Part shown: positions 16,008 to 24,701 of the stretch, one piece after another
Position numbering within the stretch: position 1 is the first letter of the stretch
How the letters are laid out: every line of letters starts with the position of its first letter
From: JAICJC01 sp963757605
Lineage (GTDB): Bacteria; Actinomycetota; Thermoleophilia; Gaiellales; JAICJC01
NCBI GenBank assembly: GCA_963757605.1
Contig: CAVWSF010000005.1
Coordinates: 1,116,001 to 1,180,000, forward strand
Length of the DNA stretch: 64,000 nucleotides
Direction of reading: 5' to 3'
Notes under the pieces: model-generated
The model's database searches: none
The model's input: only the letters and a program-made list of their open reading frames with translations
What the model was told of the DNA's origin: nothing
Position numbers and translations under genes: made by a program

Positions 16008-19000
16008 CTACACGGGCGCCAGCGCGCGGGTCTTCGCCGCGTGCCAGCCGAGCCCCATCGCCTCGAACCGCTCGACGGCCTGGTCGGTCAGGGCGCGGTC
16101 GCCGCGCACGAGGCCGAGCGTGCGCAGCGCGAACGGCTCGAGGTACGTCCCGGGCTGAAGAAGGGGAGTCGCGGCCTCCTCGGCCTCGTCGGTCCGGCCG
16201 AGCGCGATCAGCGCAGCGAGCTTCGTCGCGAGCGCGTAGAGGCTGCCGTCCGTCGACCAGTGCCACATCTCCCCGGACGCCTCGAGCAGGGCGGCGACCC
16301 GGTCGAGGTCTCCGCGCAGGAGCGCCAGATGCGCCGGCGGCGGATCGACCCAGAACCCGAGGCCGAGATCCTGAAAGCCCTGCGCGGCCGCGGCGGTCTC
16401 GAGGCGCCGGGCCTCGGCGTCGACGCCGAGCTCGCCGCACGCGACGGCACACGAGAAGAGCGTCCTCGCGTTGAGCACGCACGGCGTGCCCTGGTTGGCT
16501 GCGACCGCCGGCTCGACGCGGCCCTGAAGCCGGCGCACCTCGTCCCAGTGCCCGAGCGCCTCCTCGACGTAGAGCAGGACGCCCAGGGCGTGCACCTCGT
16601 GGTGCGGGCTCAGCCGCGAGGCGACGAGGTCGTGCTTGCGCACGAGCGCCTTCGCCTCCTGCGGCCGCCCGGCGGCGAGCGCGGCCGTCGCTCCGTAGTA
16701 GTGGATGTGGGCGATCTTGTCGGGATCGGTCAGGCGATCGAGTAGCTCGAAGCGGCGCTGCGCCCACCGGTCCGCCTCGCGGAAGTCGAAGGTGATGAAC
16801 GCCGCGCCCGACCGGGCCCAGTAGGCGTAGGACAGGAGCACCGGGTCGTCGAGCCGCTCGGCGAGCGCGACCGCCTGCTCCGCCGCCTCGGCGTCGTCCT
16901 CCCAGGTCGACTTCGTGACGAGCGCTCTGGCGTGGGCGGCGACCGCCGGCCGCGGCGAGCTCGAGCGCCCGGGCGAGCCAGCGCTCGACGAGGGCGTGGT
17001 CGAGCGGGCGCTTCCACATCCCGCCGCGCATGACCGTCTCGAACGTGAGCTCCCCATAGAGGTCGGCCAGCGCCTCCGGTCGCTCGGTGAGCTCGATCGC
17101 CTTCTCCATCGCCGGCCACATGGCCTCGCCGTCGAACTTGAGCGCGTTCACCCGGCCGATCGCATGCCACACGTCTGCCTCGCTCGGCGCGAGCTCGGCG
17201 GCGCGGTGAAGCTGGGCGAGGGCGTCGTCGAGATCGAAGCGCGCCAGCGAGAGCTCGGCGGCCCGCCTGAGCCACCGCAGCGCCGCCGCCGAGAGCTGCG
17301 CGAGCTCGTCCCCCGGTCCCGCCAGGCGAGCTCGGCGATGCCGGGATCGACCGCCTCCGAGTAGTGATGGGCGAGCACACCCGCACGGCGATCCGTCGCA
17401 CCGTCCGCCTCGATCCAGCGCGCGAAGGCGGCGTGCATGCGCGCCCGGGCCGCCTTCGCCAGGGTGTCGTAGGCGACCTCGCGCGTGAGCGCGTGCTTGA
17501 AGACGAGCTCGGGCTCCGTGGGGCGGACGAAGCCGCGCTCCACGAGGGTTCGCACCTCGGCGCTCGATCCGGTCAGCGCGGCCAAGCCTCCCGGAGTGAA
17601 CGAGCGGCCGATCACCGAGGCGGCCTGGAGCGCCTCCTTCGCTTCCGCCGATAGCAGGTCGATGCGCGCGGCGAGGACGCCACGGACGGTGTCCGGGATG
17701 CCGAGATCCACGGCCCCGTCGCGCAGCGACCAGGCGTCGCCGCTGCGCTCGAGCAGGCCTCGGTCGAGGAGATCCGCGAGCACCTCCTCGACGAAGAACG
17801 GGTTTCCCTCCGCGTGGCCGGCGACCAGCTCCAGCGCGCGTGGCTCGAGCGGGCCGGCCAGCGCAGCCTCGGCGAGCTCGGCCGTCTCCGCGTCGGCGAG
17901 GCGCTCGAGGGTCAGCGCCTCCGCCGTCGGGAACGCTGGTCCCATCGGGCCGCATCGTGCCGAGGAGAAGCACCGGGCCCTCCGCGTCCAGGAGCACCCG
18001 CTCGAGCACCTCGACCAGAGGCCCGGCGGCCCAGTGCAGATCCTCGATGACCACGACGGCAGGCCCCCGCGCGCCGAGCTGGGAGATCAGCTCGACCCAC
18101 CTGTCCTGGAGCTGCAGGAGCGCCGCCCGCGGGTCGAGGTCGCCGGCGACGTCGAGCCCAAGCGTGAGCCCGAGGATCTCGCGGCCGGCGAGCCGCTCGA
18201 GGACGTCCTCGGCCGGGTCCTCCTGGCGCAGGCCGAGCTCCGCCCGCAGCACGTCGGCGAGCGCGCTGTAGGTGACGCCGCGGCCGTAGGAGAGGCAGCG
18301 GCCGAGCCGAAACGCCGTCGCCTCCGGCAGCCGATCCCGCAGCTCGAGGACGACGCTCGTCTTTCCCATGCCGGCCTCGCCCATGACCTTCACGAGGCGC
18401 GGGCGCCCGTCCGCCTCTGTGCGCGCAACGGCGTCCTCGAGCCAGCGAAGCTCGCGCTCGCGACCGACGAAGCTCGATGCGAGCCCGTGCCCGCCGCGCG
18501 GCCGCCGCGGCGCGAGCATCCGACCGAGCCCCCGGCAGGCGACGCCGCCCTTCTTCCCCTTGGCCTCGATCGTCCGCGGCTCACCGAGCTCGAACGCCCC
18601 GCCGACGAGCGCCGCCGTGCGCTCCCCTACGAGCGTGTGGCCGGGCTCGGCGGCCTGCTCGAGCCGCGCGGCCACGTTCACCGCGTCGCCGGTCGCGAAG
18701 GAGCTGCCCTCGCGAGGGCGGCCGACCGCGACCTCGCCCGAGTTGACGCCGATCCGAAGCGACAGCCGGCCGCCGAAGAGCTCGGCCAGGCGCTCCTGCA
18801 TCCACAGCGCGACCTGCAGCGCCCGCTCGGCGTGGTCCTCCTGGGCCGCGGGCGCGCCGAACACGGCGACGACCGCGTCGCCGATGAACTTCTCGACCGT
18901 CCCGCCGCCAAGCGCGATCTCGGCCTCCATCGCGTCGTAGAAGCGGTCGAGCAAGTCGCGCGCGTGCTCGGGGTCGAGCGAGGAGCCCATTTCCGTCGAG

Positions 19001-19044
19001 CCGACGAGGTCGGCGAACAGCATCGTCGCAAGCTTGCGCTCCAC
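16008..19044 (-). pseudogene. Class III adenylate/guanylate cyclase with AAA ATPase and TPR repeats, three frameshifts
   Basis: A roughly 1010-residue signalling protein. The cyclase domain (about residues 1-165) has ATMLFADLVGSTEM and FIGDAVVAVFGAP, both metal-binding aspartates included. An AAA_16-like ATPase follows with Walker A GEAGMGKTS and Walker B VVVIEDLHWA, then TPR-like repeats to the end. The frame breaks three times: one extra G near 17945, one missing G near 17316 and one extra C near 16957. Correcting them joins RPDG-PAFPTAEALTL, AWRDRG-DELAQLS and LELAAA-AVAAHARAL. All three sit in short G/C runs and leave the conserved sequence intact, so sequencing error is as likely as decay. 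GTG 19044 follows a TATACT box by seven bases. Confidence 0.8.
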
Positions 19045-19118
19045 CCTGGCGAGTATAAGTCGCACCTCGCACAAGGCGACTGGCGACAGCGCCACTGCGG
19101 GCGTACCCTCTGCCGGCC

Positions 19119-19613
19119 ATGCAGGACGCCGACGACCATGCCCGGCTTCCCGGCGAGACGCCGAAGCAGCGCATCAACCGCGAGCTGATCGAGCTCCTGA
19201 ACGAGATCCGGATCGCGCTGCCGGGCGTGCAGGTGCTGTTCGCGTTCCTGCTCGTCGTCCCGTTCGGGCCGGGGTGGCGGCATACGACGAGCTTCCAGCG
19301 GCACGCGTACGTCTTCAGCATCGCGACCGCGGCGCTCGCGACGGTGATCATGATCGCGCCGTCCAGCTATCACCGGCTGCTGTGGAGGCAGCCGCACAAG
19401 GAGCACATGCTCATGACCTCCAACGTGCTCCTGATCGCCGGCATGGCGTTCCTCGCCATGGCGATCAGCGGGTCGTTGTTCTTCGTCGTCTCCTTCGCGC
19501 TCGGCACGTGGGAGGCGGTGGTGACAACGGCCGCGATCGTCGTCGTGATCCTGGTGCTCTGGTACGCGATGCCGCTCGCGCGCCGCAACGAGGTGTGGCG
19601 CCACCGCGACTGA
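19119..19613 (+). CDS. DUF6328-type integral membrane protein
   Basis: A 164-residue membrane protein with an N-terminal acidic, soluble segment (ETPKQRINRELIELLNEIRI) followed by four hydrophobic helices, and HKEHML between helices. Actinobacterial proteins of this type have no known function. The start lies nine bases after a TACCCT box, so the transcript is close to leaderless. It is divergent from the adenylate-cyclase gene, whose start is 74 bp away, and the promoters of both lie in that gap. Confidence 0.75.
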   Translation: MQDADDHARLPGETPKQRINRELIELLNEIRIALPGVQVLFAFLLVVPFGPGWRHTTSFQRHAYVFSIATAALATVIMIAPSSYHRLLWRQPHKEHMLMTSNVLLIAGMAFLAMAISGSLFFVVSFALGTWEAVVTTAAIVVVILVLWYAMPLARRNEVWRHRD

Positions 19614-19681
19614 CGCCGCCCCGGCCCGGGTGCCATACTGGCGGCGGATCATGCTCGGCCAAGCAGCGAAGGAGGACAACC

Positions 19682-19861
19682 ATGGATCTCGGCAAGCTCA
19701 CGAAGAAGGCGAAGCAGGTCGTGGACGACCGGGGCGGGGTCGACTCGCTCAAGGGCGACGCCGAGGAGCTGAAGGACATCGTCGGCAGCAAGGGCAGCGC
19801 CATGGACAAGGCCAAGCAGGCCGGCAAGGCGCTCAAGGATCCCGGCAAGCCCGGCCGCTAG
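19682..19861 (+). CDS. Small lysine-rich protein, Rv0909-like
   Basis: A 59-residue hydrophilic protein (MDLGKLTKKAKQVVDDRGG start) of alternating lysine and acidic residues, probably helical. It resembles the small Rv0909-type proteins sometimes annotated as antitoxins, but no toxin gene adjoins it, so I assign no role. It has one of the best ribosome sites in the window (AAGGAGGACAACC before ATG 19682) and an upstream CATACT box, implying good expression. Its TAG shares the CTAG tetramer with the stop of the convergent isochorismatase-like gene. Confidence 0.6.
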   Translation: MDLGKLTKKAKQVVDDRGGVDSLKGDAEELKDIVGSKGSAMDKAKQAGKALKDPGKPGR

Positions 19862-20499
19862 GTCGTTCGGAGCGCGGCTGCGAACCCGGCCGCGTCGGTG
19901 ATCATCGCGTCGCCGGCGAACTCGAGGGCCTCGAGCGATCGCGCCCCCGCCTCGGCGTTCCCGGCGCCGCAGGCGTCGCGGATGACGATCGGGACGTAGC
20001 CCAGATCCGCGGCGTGGCGGGCGGTCGGCTCGATCCCGATCTCGAGTGCGACGCCGACCATCGCCACCGACGCCACACCGCAGTCGCGTAACACGATGTC
20101 GAGCGGCGTTCCCTCGAACGCCGACATCGTCAGCTTGTCGAACACGGCCTCGTCGGCGGCGGGGGCGAGCTCGGGGACGATCTGCGACCCCTCGGCGCCG
20201 GGCGGGAAGGCCGAGACGACGTCGCCCGCCGAGTCACGCCGCTGCCAGGCCCGCCACATCCGAAGCTGCGACGCCCCCATCAGCCGCGTCGGCAGCGTCA
20301 CGTGCCGGACGAACACGGTGCGCACGCCCGCGTCCCGGGCGGTGGCGAGCACCGCCGCCACGCGGCTCGTCACCGCGTCGCCGTCGGCGATCTGGCCCAG
20401 GATCCCGACCTGCATGTCGTAGACGAGCAGCGCCAGCCGCCGCGGTTCGCACGCGTCCTCCAGCGACTGCGGAACATCGACGCCGTTCACCCGTTCCAT
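19858..20499 (-). CDS. Isochorismatase-family cysteine hydrolase homologue lacking the catalytic Cys
   Basis: A 213-residue protein of the isochorismatase-like fold. The conserved aspartate (YDMQ, D28) and lysine (FDKLTMSAF, about residue 117) are present. At the position where active members have cysteine in a GVATEICV-like motif, this protein reads GVALEIGIEPTARHA, with glycine instead. A hydrolase using the D-K-C triad should therefore be inactive unless another residue substitutes. ATG 20499 lies eight bases after a TAGACT box, supporting the start. It may be a substrate-binding relative or use a different chemistry; the fold is clear, the activity is not. Confidence 0.78.
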   Translation of the reverse strand: MERVNGVDVPQSLEDACEPRRLALLVYDMQVGILGQIADGDAVTSRVAAVLATARDAGVRTVFVRHVTLPTRLMGASQLRMWRAWQRRDSAGDVVSAFPPGAEGSQIVPELAPAADEAVFDKLTMSAFEGTPLDIVLRDCGVASVAMVGVALEIGIEPTARHAADLGYVPIVIRDACGAGNAEAGARSLEALEFAGDAMITDAAGFAAALRTT

Positions 20500-20539
20500 G
20501 GAGGCGAAGTCTACGACCGGCTCCGCGGCCGGCCGCTCG

Positions 20540-21100
20540 CTATGCGCGCCGGTAGATCAGGATCAGGACGCCGTCGCCGACGGCGCGCGACTCGGCGAGC
20601 TCGAGGCGCTTCTTCGAGCCGGCCCCGAACAGCCGCTTGCCGCTTCCGAGCACGACCGGGAACACCATCAGCCGCAGCTCGTCGACGAGGTCGTTCTCGA
20701 GCAGGCCCTGCGCCAGGCTCGCGCTGCCGTGGACGACGATGTCGCCGCCGACCTCGCCCTTGAGCTTGGTGACCTCCTCGACCAGGCCGCCGCCGAGGAC
20801 GTGCGAGTTCGTCCACGTCGGATCCTCGAGCGTCGACGAGATGACGTACTTGGGCATCGCGTTGAACTTGTCGGCGAACTCGCCGTCCCGCGACGGCCAC
20901 GCCTCGGCGAAACCGTCGTACGTGACCCGGCCGAGCAGCATCGCCTCGGAGCCGAACGTCTCGTTCATCTTGAACTCCCCGCCCTCCGCGCCCTGGTTGA
21001 TCTCGAACGTCCAGCCGCCGTGCTCGAAGTCCTCGCTTCCGCCCGGGTCCTCCATCACGCCGTCGAGCGACACGAACTCGGTGATCACGATCCGTCCCAT
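20540..21100 (-). CDS. Dihydrofolate reductase/RibD C-terminal family protein
   Basis: A 186-residue NADPH-binding reductase-fold protein. The N-terminal MGRIVITEFVSLDGVMEDPGG and the central MLLGRVTYDGFAEAWPS are the family hallmarks, followed by KYVISSTLEDPTW and GGDIVVHGSASLAQGLL. The family includes RibD-C proteins and many putative reductases of unknown substrate, and differs from true DHFR (FolA). AAGGGG precedes ATG 21100. The gene is divergent from an ArsR regulator with a palindromic operator in the 76-bp gap, a common arrangement. Confidence 0.85.
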   Translation of the reverse strand: MGRIVITEFVSLDGVMEDPGGSEDFEHGGWTFEINQGAEGGEFKMNETFGSEAMLLGRVTYDGFAEAWPSRDGEFADKFNAMPKYVISSTLEDPTWTNSHVLGGGLVEEVTKLKGEVGGDIVVHGSASLAQGLLENDLVDELRLMVFPVVLGSGKRLFGAGSKKRLELAESRAVGDGVLILIYRRA

Positions 21101-21143
21101 CGGTCGATCCCCTTCCCTCGGTTCCGTCCGGATTCGGCGGTAC

Positions 21144-21164
21144 TATACTCAAGTGTTCACTTGA
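21144..21164 (+). promoter_or_regulatory. Divergent promoter with ArsR-type palindromic operator
   Basis: TCAAGTG and CACTTGA form a perfect 7-bp inverted repeat (21149-21164) with a two-base centre. It overlaps the end of a TATACT -10 box (21144-21149) for the rightward ArsR gene. Position and symmetry suit autorepression by the ArsR regulator and co-control of the divergent DHFR-like gene. Confidence 0.6.
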
Positions 21165-21176
21165 TAAAGCTGATCA

Positions 21177-21524
21177 ATGAATACTGTCGCCCACGACCCG
21201 CTCACGACGACCTTCGCAGCCCTGGCCGACCCCACCCGCCGGGCCATCCTCGCCCGGCTTACCCAGGGCGAGGCGACCGTGAACGACCTCGCCGCTCCGT
21301 TCCCCATCTCGACGCAGGCCGTGTCCCAGCACCTGAAGGTGCTCGAGCGAGCCGGGCTCATCACCCGCACCCGGTCGGCGCAGCTGCGGCCGTCGCGGCT
21401 CCAGGGCGCCCGGCTCAAGGACGCCACTGAGTGGCTCGAGCGGTACCGTCCCTTCTGGGACGAGCGCTTCGACCGGCTGGACGCCCGCCTGGAGGCCTCC
21501 CGGAAAGGACGGCAGGATGGCTGA
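21177..21524 (+). CDS. ArsR-family winged-helix transcriptional regulator
   Basis: A 115-residue repressor-type protein with the ArsR winged helix: FAALADPTRRAILARLTQGE, then the recognition helix ISTQAVSQHLKVLERAGLIT (about residues 45-64). No metal-binding cysteine pair is present, which separates it from arsenic sensors and matches the ArsR subclass paired with SRPBCC proteins. It overlaps the next gene by eight bases, a standard ArsR-AHSA1 operon. The operator at 21149-21164 lies 13 bp before ATG 21177. Confidence 0.88.
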   Translation: MNTVAHDPLTTTFAALADPTRRAILARLTQGEATVNDLAAPFPISTQAVSQHLKVLERAGLITRTRSAQLRPSRLQGARLKDATEWLERYRPFWDERFDRLDARLEASRKGRQDG

Positions 21525-21966
21525 GCCCGAGCCGGGCCTCAGGATCACGCGCGTGTTCGACGCCCCTCGCGACGAGGTGTGGAAGGAGTGGACCGAGCCC
21601 GAGCGCTTCGCCGACTGGTTCGGGCTGCGCTCGACGCCCGTGCCGCCCGAGAGCGTGGCCATGGACGTCCGGCCGGGCGGCGCCTGGCGCCTCACCATGG
21701 CCGCCAACGACCAGCACCCCGAGAGCCGCTGGGCCGGCGAGTACCGCGAGGTGGTCGCGCCCGAGCGGCTGGTCTTCACGGTCACCGACCGGCCCGACGG
21801 CAACGAGTACGAGCTCGTGACGGTCGACCTCGCCGACCTCGGCAACGGCCGTACCCGCATGGACATGTCGCAGACCGGCGGGCACCTCACACCGGAGGAG
21901 TACGAGCGGGCCGGCCAGGGCTGGGGCGCGTTCTTCGACGACCTCGCCGCGCGCCTCGCGGGCTAG
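21517..21966 (+). CDS. SRPBCC/AHSA1-family protein
   Basis: A 149-residue START-like ligand-binding fold: LRITRVFDAPRDEVWKEWTE at the N-terminus, SVAMDVRPGGAWRLTM in the core and a final helix YERAGQGWGAFFDDLAA. Despite the AHSA1 name, bacterial members of these ArsR operons are thought to bind small hydrophobic molecules rather than Hsp90. It is coupled to the ArsR gene, so probably coregulated by the same ligand. Its TAG shares a CTAG tetramer with the convergent monooxygenase-like gene. Confidence 0.85.
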   Translation: MAEPEPGLRITRVFDAPRDEVWKEWTEPERFADWFGLRSTPVPPESVAMDVRPGGAWRLTMAANDQHPESRWAGEYREVVAPERLVFTVTDRPDGNEYELVTVDLADLGNGRTRMDMSQTGGHLTPEEYERAGQGWGAFFDDLAARLAG

Positions 21967-22280
21967 CCGCCGCTCAGCGCGTCGACTGCGCCGGGCTGCA
22001 GGTAGGCGAACGTCAGCTCGTAGTCGGAGCTCTCCTCGACCGTCACGTCGGCCATCGACGTCATCCGGCCCAGGAACTCCATCCGCGTGGGCAGGTGCTG
22101 GTCAGACTGCTCCTTCGTCTCCCAGAAGGTGATCCCGATCGTCGTCCCCTCCCGCGACAGCGTCACGAGACCGCGGAAGCCGTCCATGTCGCGCAGCCAG
22201 GCGAGCATCTCCTCGGCGACGATGGTGGCGCGGTCGATCGGCTGGTCGGCGGTGTTGACCCTTGTGAAGCGGACGTGCAC
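21963..22280 (-). CDS. Antibiotic biosynthesis monooxygenase-like protein
   Basis: A 105-residue protein of dimeric alpha-beta barrel type (VRFTRVNTADQPIDRATIV; FRGLVTLSREGTTIGITFWE), related to ABM/YgiN-like monooxygenases, which act without cofactor or simply bind small molecules. GTG 22280 follows CAACAT by seven bases, consistent with a leaderless start. It ends on the CTAG it shares with the SRPBCC gene. No pathway context. Confidence 0.65.
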   Translation of the reverse strand: MHVRFTRVNTADQPIDRATIVAEEMLAWLRDMDGFRGLVTLSREGTTIGITFWETKEQSDQHLPTRMEFLGRMTSMADVTVEESSDYELTFAYLQPGAVDALSGG

Positions 22281-22316
22281 GGGCCCAATGTTGGCATGCC
22301 CGCCCGGTCGGGCGCG

Positions 22317-23114
22317 CTAGTCCTGGCGCAACGCCGACCGCGGCCAGAACCGCATCGAGCTGAGATGGACTGCGAGGGCCGCCACGCCGACCCACATTGC
22401 GAGCACGGAGAGCTCCATCTCGTCCAGGAGGTGCGCCCGCTCGGCGCTCACGATCCGGATGAAGACCGCGACGCAGACGACGAGGACGACGATCGTGCGG
22501 ACGCGGGCGTCGAGGATCGTGCGCCGCACCGGCGTGAGGGCGGCGACCCGCGCCAGGACCGGGTCGGTGACCCGGCTCGCGAGCCGGATGAGCGGCACGA
22601 GCACCGGGCCCATCGCCAGCCGCGCGGTCAGGAACCCGGCCGCGACGGCCACGACGAGGCTCGCGAGGACGTCCGTCGGGTGGTGCATGCCGGCGAGGAC
22701 GCGCGACGCGGAGACGAGGCCCGCGAACGCCAGGAAGAACCAGCCGGCGCGGCGCGACACGAAGAAGACGCCGAACGCGATCGCAAGCGCAGCGGTCGCG
22801 TGGTCGCTCGGGAACGAGGGGTCGGTCGAGCGCGGCAGGAGCGGGACGATCGAGTGGTGCGCCTCGTACGGCCGTGGCCGGGCCCATGCGTGGGAGATGG
22901 CCTGGTTCACGAGCAGCCCGAGCGCTGCGGCCGAAAGGCCGGCGGTGCAGGCCCGCTTCCAGCGGGTGTCGCCCGGCGGAGAGAGCAGCCACAGGCCGAC
23001 CGCGAGGACGCCGAACAGGGCCACGCCCCAGTTCGAGAACTCGACGACGACGCTTCCGACGAGCGGGTGCACATGCACCTGCGTGTTCACCCACTGCTCG
23101 AACGAGTACTCCAC
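22317..23114 (-). CDS. PAP2-family phosphatase (undecaprenyl-diphosphatase-like)
   Basis: A 265-residue membrane phosphatase with at least six helices and the three PAP2 signatures: WARPRPYE (about residues 76-83), PSDHATAALA (about 99-108) and SRVLAGMHHPTDV (about 133-145), with the catalytic histidine in the last. It probably dephosphorylates undecaprenyl or lipid phosphates at the outer face of the membrane, with a role in cell-wall carrier recycling. The C-terminal 80 residues extend beyond the PAP2 core with two further hydrophobic segments. A GGGAGG ribosome site precedes GTG 23114. Confidence 0.85.
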   Translation of the reverse strand: MEYSFEQWVNTQVHVHPLVGSVVVEFSNWGVALFGVLAVGLWLLSPPGDTRWKRACTAGLSAAALGLLVNQAISHAWARPRPYEAHHSIVPLLPRSTDPSFPSDHATAALAIAFGVFFVSRRAGWFFLAFAGLVSASRVLAGMHHPTDVLASLVVAVAAGFLTARLAMGPVLVPLIRLASRVTDPVLARVAALTPVRRTILDARVRTIVVLVVCVAVFIRIVSAERAHLLDEMELSVLAMWVGVAALAVHLSSMRFWPRSALRQD

Positions 23115-23195
23115 GACGCCTCCCAGGCCGTTTTCACCGATCCTTCACCAAGGGTACGGGCGAAAGATGAGAAGTGCGCCGACGGAGGCGAGCGA

Positions 23196-23660
23196 CTAGC
23201 TGGGCTTGGCCGTCATCGCCCAGATGGCGACGACGAAGAACGCGACGGCGATCGTTGCGAGCACGGTGGCGACCTTCGCCATCCCACCGCCACCGCCGCC
23301 GGAGCGAAGGCGGCGCGCGCCCAGGTACGTCAGGATCGTCGCGAGCAGGATCAGGATGCCGCTGGGCTCGGCGATGGCGTACCCGACCCCAACCCACGTC
23401 GGATCGTTGTCGCCCGAGTACTCCTTGCTGTAGATCCACTCCGCGCCGATCCGCATCACGAACCAGGCCGGGATGCCGGCGAAGAGCAGCGTCCGGAACG
23501 CAAACCGGGTGAGCGCGGCGCGGTGCTCGCCGGTCGCCCGCCATGCGAGCACGAGCGCTCCGATCGCGGCGACGACCGCGGCGGTGACCACCATCGCCCC
23601 GGCCACGTGGACGAAGAGCGGGACGTTCCAGCTGTCGGGACGGATGAGGAGGAACGTCAT
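23196..23660 (-). CDS. Membrane protein of unknown function
   Basis: A 154-residue protein with four hydrophobic helices: VHVAGAMVVTAAVVAAIGAL near the N-terminus, TLLFAGIPAWFVM, GILILLATILTYL and a last helix before the end. A glycine-rich loop (SGGGGGGM) lies before the last helix. It begins within the ATGA overlap with the 23657-24052 gene, which is also a small four-helix protein, so the two are an operon and may form a complex. Similar to other small integral-membrane proteins of unknown role. Confidence 0.65.
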   Translation of the reverse strand: MTFLLIRPDSWNVPLFVHVAGAMVVTAAVVAAIGALVLAWRATGEHRAALTRFAFRTLLFAGIPAWFVMRIGAEWIYSKEYSGDNDPTWVGVGYAIAEPSGILILLATILTYLGARRLRSGGGGGGMAKVATVLATIAVAFFVVAIWAMTAKPS

Positions 23661-24052
23661 GCGCCCGGCTTCCAGACCATGTCGATGAGGAGCAGGAGCA
23701 CCGCGCCGCTCGCGATCAGGTGCGCGGAGAGCGCGGGCGGCCCGCCGACGCCGCTCGCCACGTTCTTGTAGCCCTGCGAGAGCTTGCTTCCGAACGCGCC
23801 CTGCACGAGCCAGAGCACGATCGCGATGAGAATCCAGCCGTCATAGACGTTGTAGACCGAGACGTCGAACGAGAGCCAGATCCCGAAGACGAGCACCGCG
23901 ATGCTGCCGAGGCCCCAGAGCGGGAACGCCAGGTTGCCGAGCGGGGCGATCCATTCGGGCGCCCCGGCAAGGTACATCGCCCAGAAGACGCCGAGCATCG
24001 CCACCAGGAGAAAGGCGCCGAGAACGTGGAGGAAGAGGAGCGTGTCGTACAT
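23657..24052 (-). CDS. Predicted integral membrane protein (DUF2269-like)
   Basis: A 131-residue protein with four helices. The first begins YDTLLFLHVLGAFLLVAML, with a histidine in the helix as in heme- or quinone-associated DUF2269/SirB2-like proteins. ATG 24052 was chosen because a TATGAT -10 box (24067-24062) lies nine bases upstream, and the longer upstream frame has no membrane character. Downstream coupling to the 23196 gene suggests a two-protein unit. Function unknown. Confidence 0.65.
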   Translation of the reverse strand: MYDTLLFLHVLGAFLLVAMLGVFWAMYLAGAPEWIAPLGNLAFPLWGLGSIAVLVFGIWLSFDVSVYNVYDGWILIAIVLWLVQGAFGSKLSQGYKNVASGVGGPPALSAHLIASGAVLLLLIDMVWKPGA

Positions 24053-24103
24053 GCGCGGGAGATCATACGGCCCGAGGCGGGCGTCGTGAGCGTTCCGGCG
24101 GTA

Positions 24104-24130
24104 GGGTTTCCCCACACGAGTTGGGGGTAA
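24104..24130 (+). promoter_or_regulatory. Sigma-B/F-type promoter for the 24141 gene
   Basis: GGGTTT (24104-24109), a 15-base spacer and GGGTAA (24125-24130) match the form of alternative stress-sigma promoters and the signals at 52452-52478 and 55162-55189. ATG 24141 lies 10 bases after the -10 element. Confidence 0.6.
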
Positions 24131-24140
24131 TCATCGCGCC

Positions 24141-24677
24141 ATGAAGCAGACCAGCACACGCATAGGCCTCTGGTTCGTCCGCCGCCATCCACGCCTCGCT
24201 GCGAAGTGGGGATGGACGGTCGTGAAGCACCCGCGCCGCACGGCGATGTTCGTGGCGGCGGCCCGGCACGCGCCGATGGTCGCCCGACGGACCCGCGTTG
24301 CTGCCAAGGATCCTGAGGTGCAGGCGCAGTTCAGGGTCGGCCGTGACGCGCTCGGAAAGGCGGCTCGGCGGTTGCGCGACAAGGATACGCGCGAGGCCGT
24401 CGCCGACGAGAAGCTGCGCGACGAGCTCCGGCGCGCCGCCGAGGCGATGGCGAGCGGCTACTCGGCCGCTGCACATCCGAAGCGACGGCGACGCCGCTTC
24501 GGACGGGCCGTCCTCACGGTCGGCCTCGTCGGAGCGGGCGCCTACGCCGGCTACCGCGCCGTCTGCCAGATGCGCGAGGACGGCTCCGTGCCGTTCACGC
24601 CGGCGGCTGACGACCGCGACGAGACGCTCGCCGCGTCGTTCCCGGCGTCCGACCCGCCGCCCGGGCCCGCAGCCTGA
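24141..24677 (+). CDS. Basic protein with one transmembrane helix and a C-terminal SFPASDPP motif
   Basis: A 178-residue protein of unknown function. The first 120 residues are highly basic and helical (IGLWFVRRHPRLAAKWGW; KDTREAVADEKLRDELRRAA). A single hydrophobic helix (about 131-147) follows an arginine cluster, and the end reads DETLAASFPASDPPPGPAA. The SFPASDPP ending occurs on many unrelated actinobacterial stress-type proteins and may be a short interaction or degradation tag (inference). A sigma-B-like promoter lies directly upstream, suggesting the stress sigma factors at 48-54 kb control it. Confidence 0.6.
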   Translation: MKQTSTRIGLWFVRRHPRLAAKWGWTVVKHPRRTAMFVAAARHAPMVARRTRVAAKDPEVQAQFRVGRDALGKAARRLRDKDTREAVADEKLRDELRRAAEAMASGYSAAAHPKRRRRRFGRAVLTVGLVGAGAYAGYRAVCQMREDGSVPFTPAADDRDETLAASFPASDPPPGPAA

Positions 24678-24701
24678 CGTCCCGGCGGGAGGCGGCGGCC
24701 G

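Noticed and set aside
14781..16745. Long plus-strand open frame opposite the membrane hydrolase and cyclase
   Set aside because: Lacks any family motif and is antisense to recognised domains.
17485..19188. Plus-strand open frame opposite the adenylate cyclase
   Set aside because: Antisense to the cyclase and ATPase motifs; composition typical of shadow frames.
19682..19861. Antitoxin of a toxin-antitoxin pair
   Set aside because: Composition is similar to Rv0909-like proteins, but no toxin gene adjoins it.
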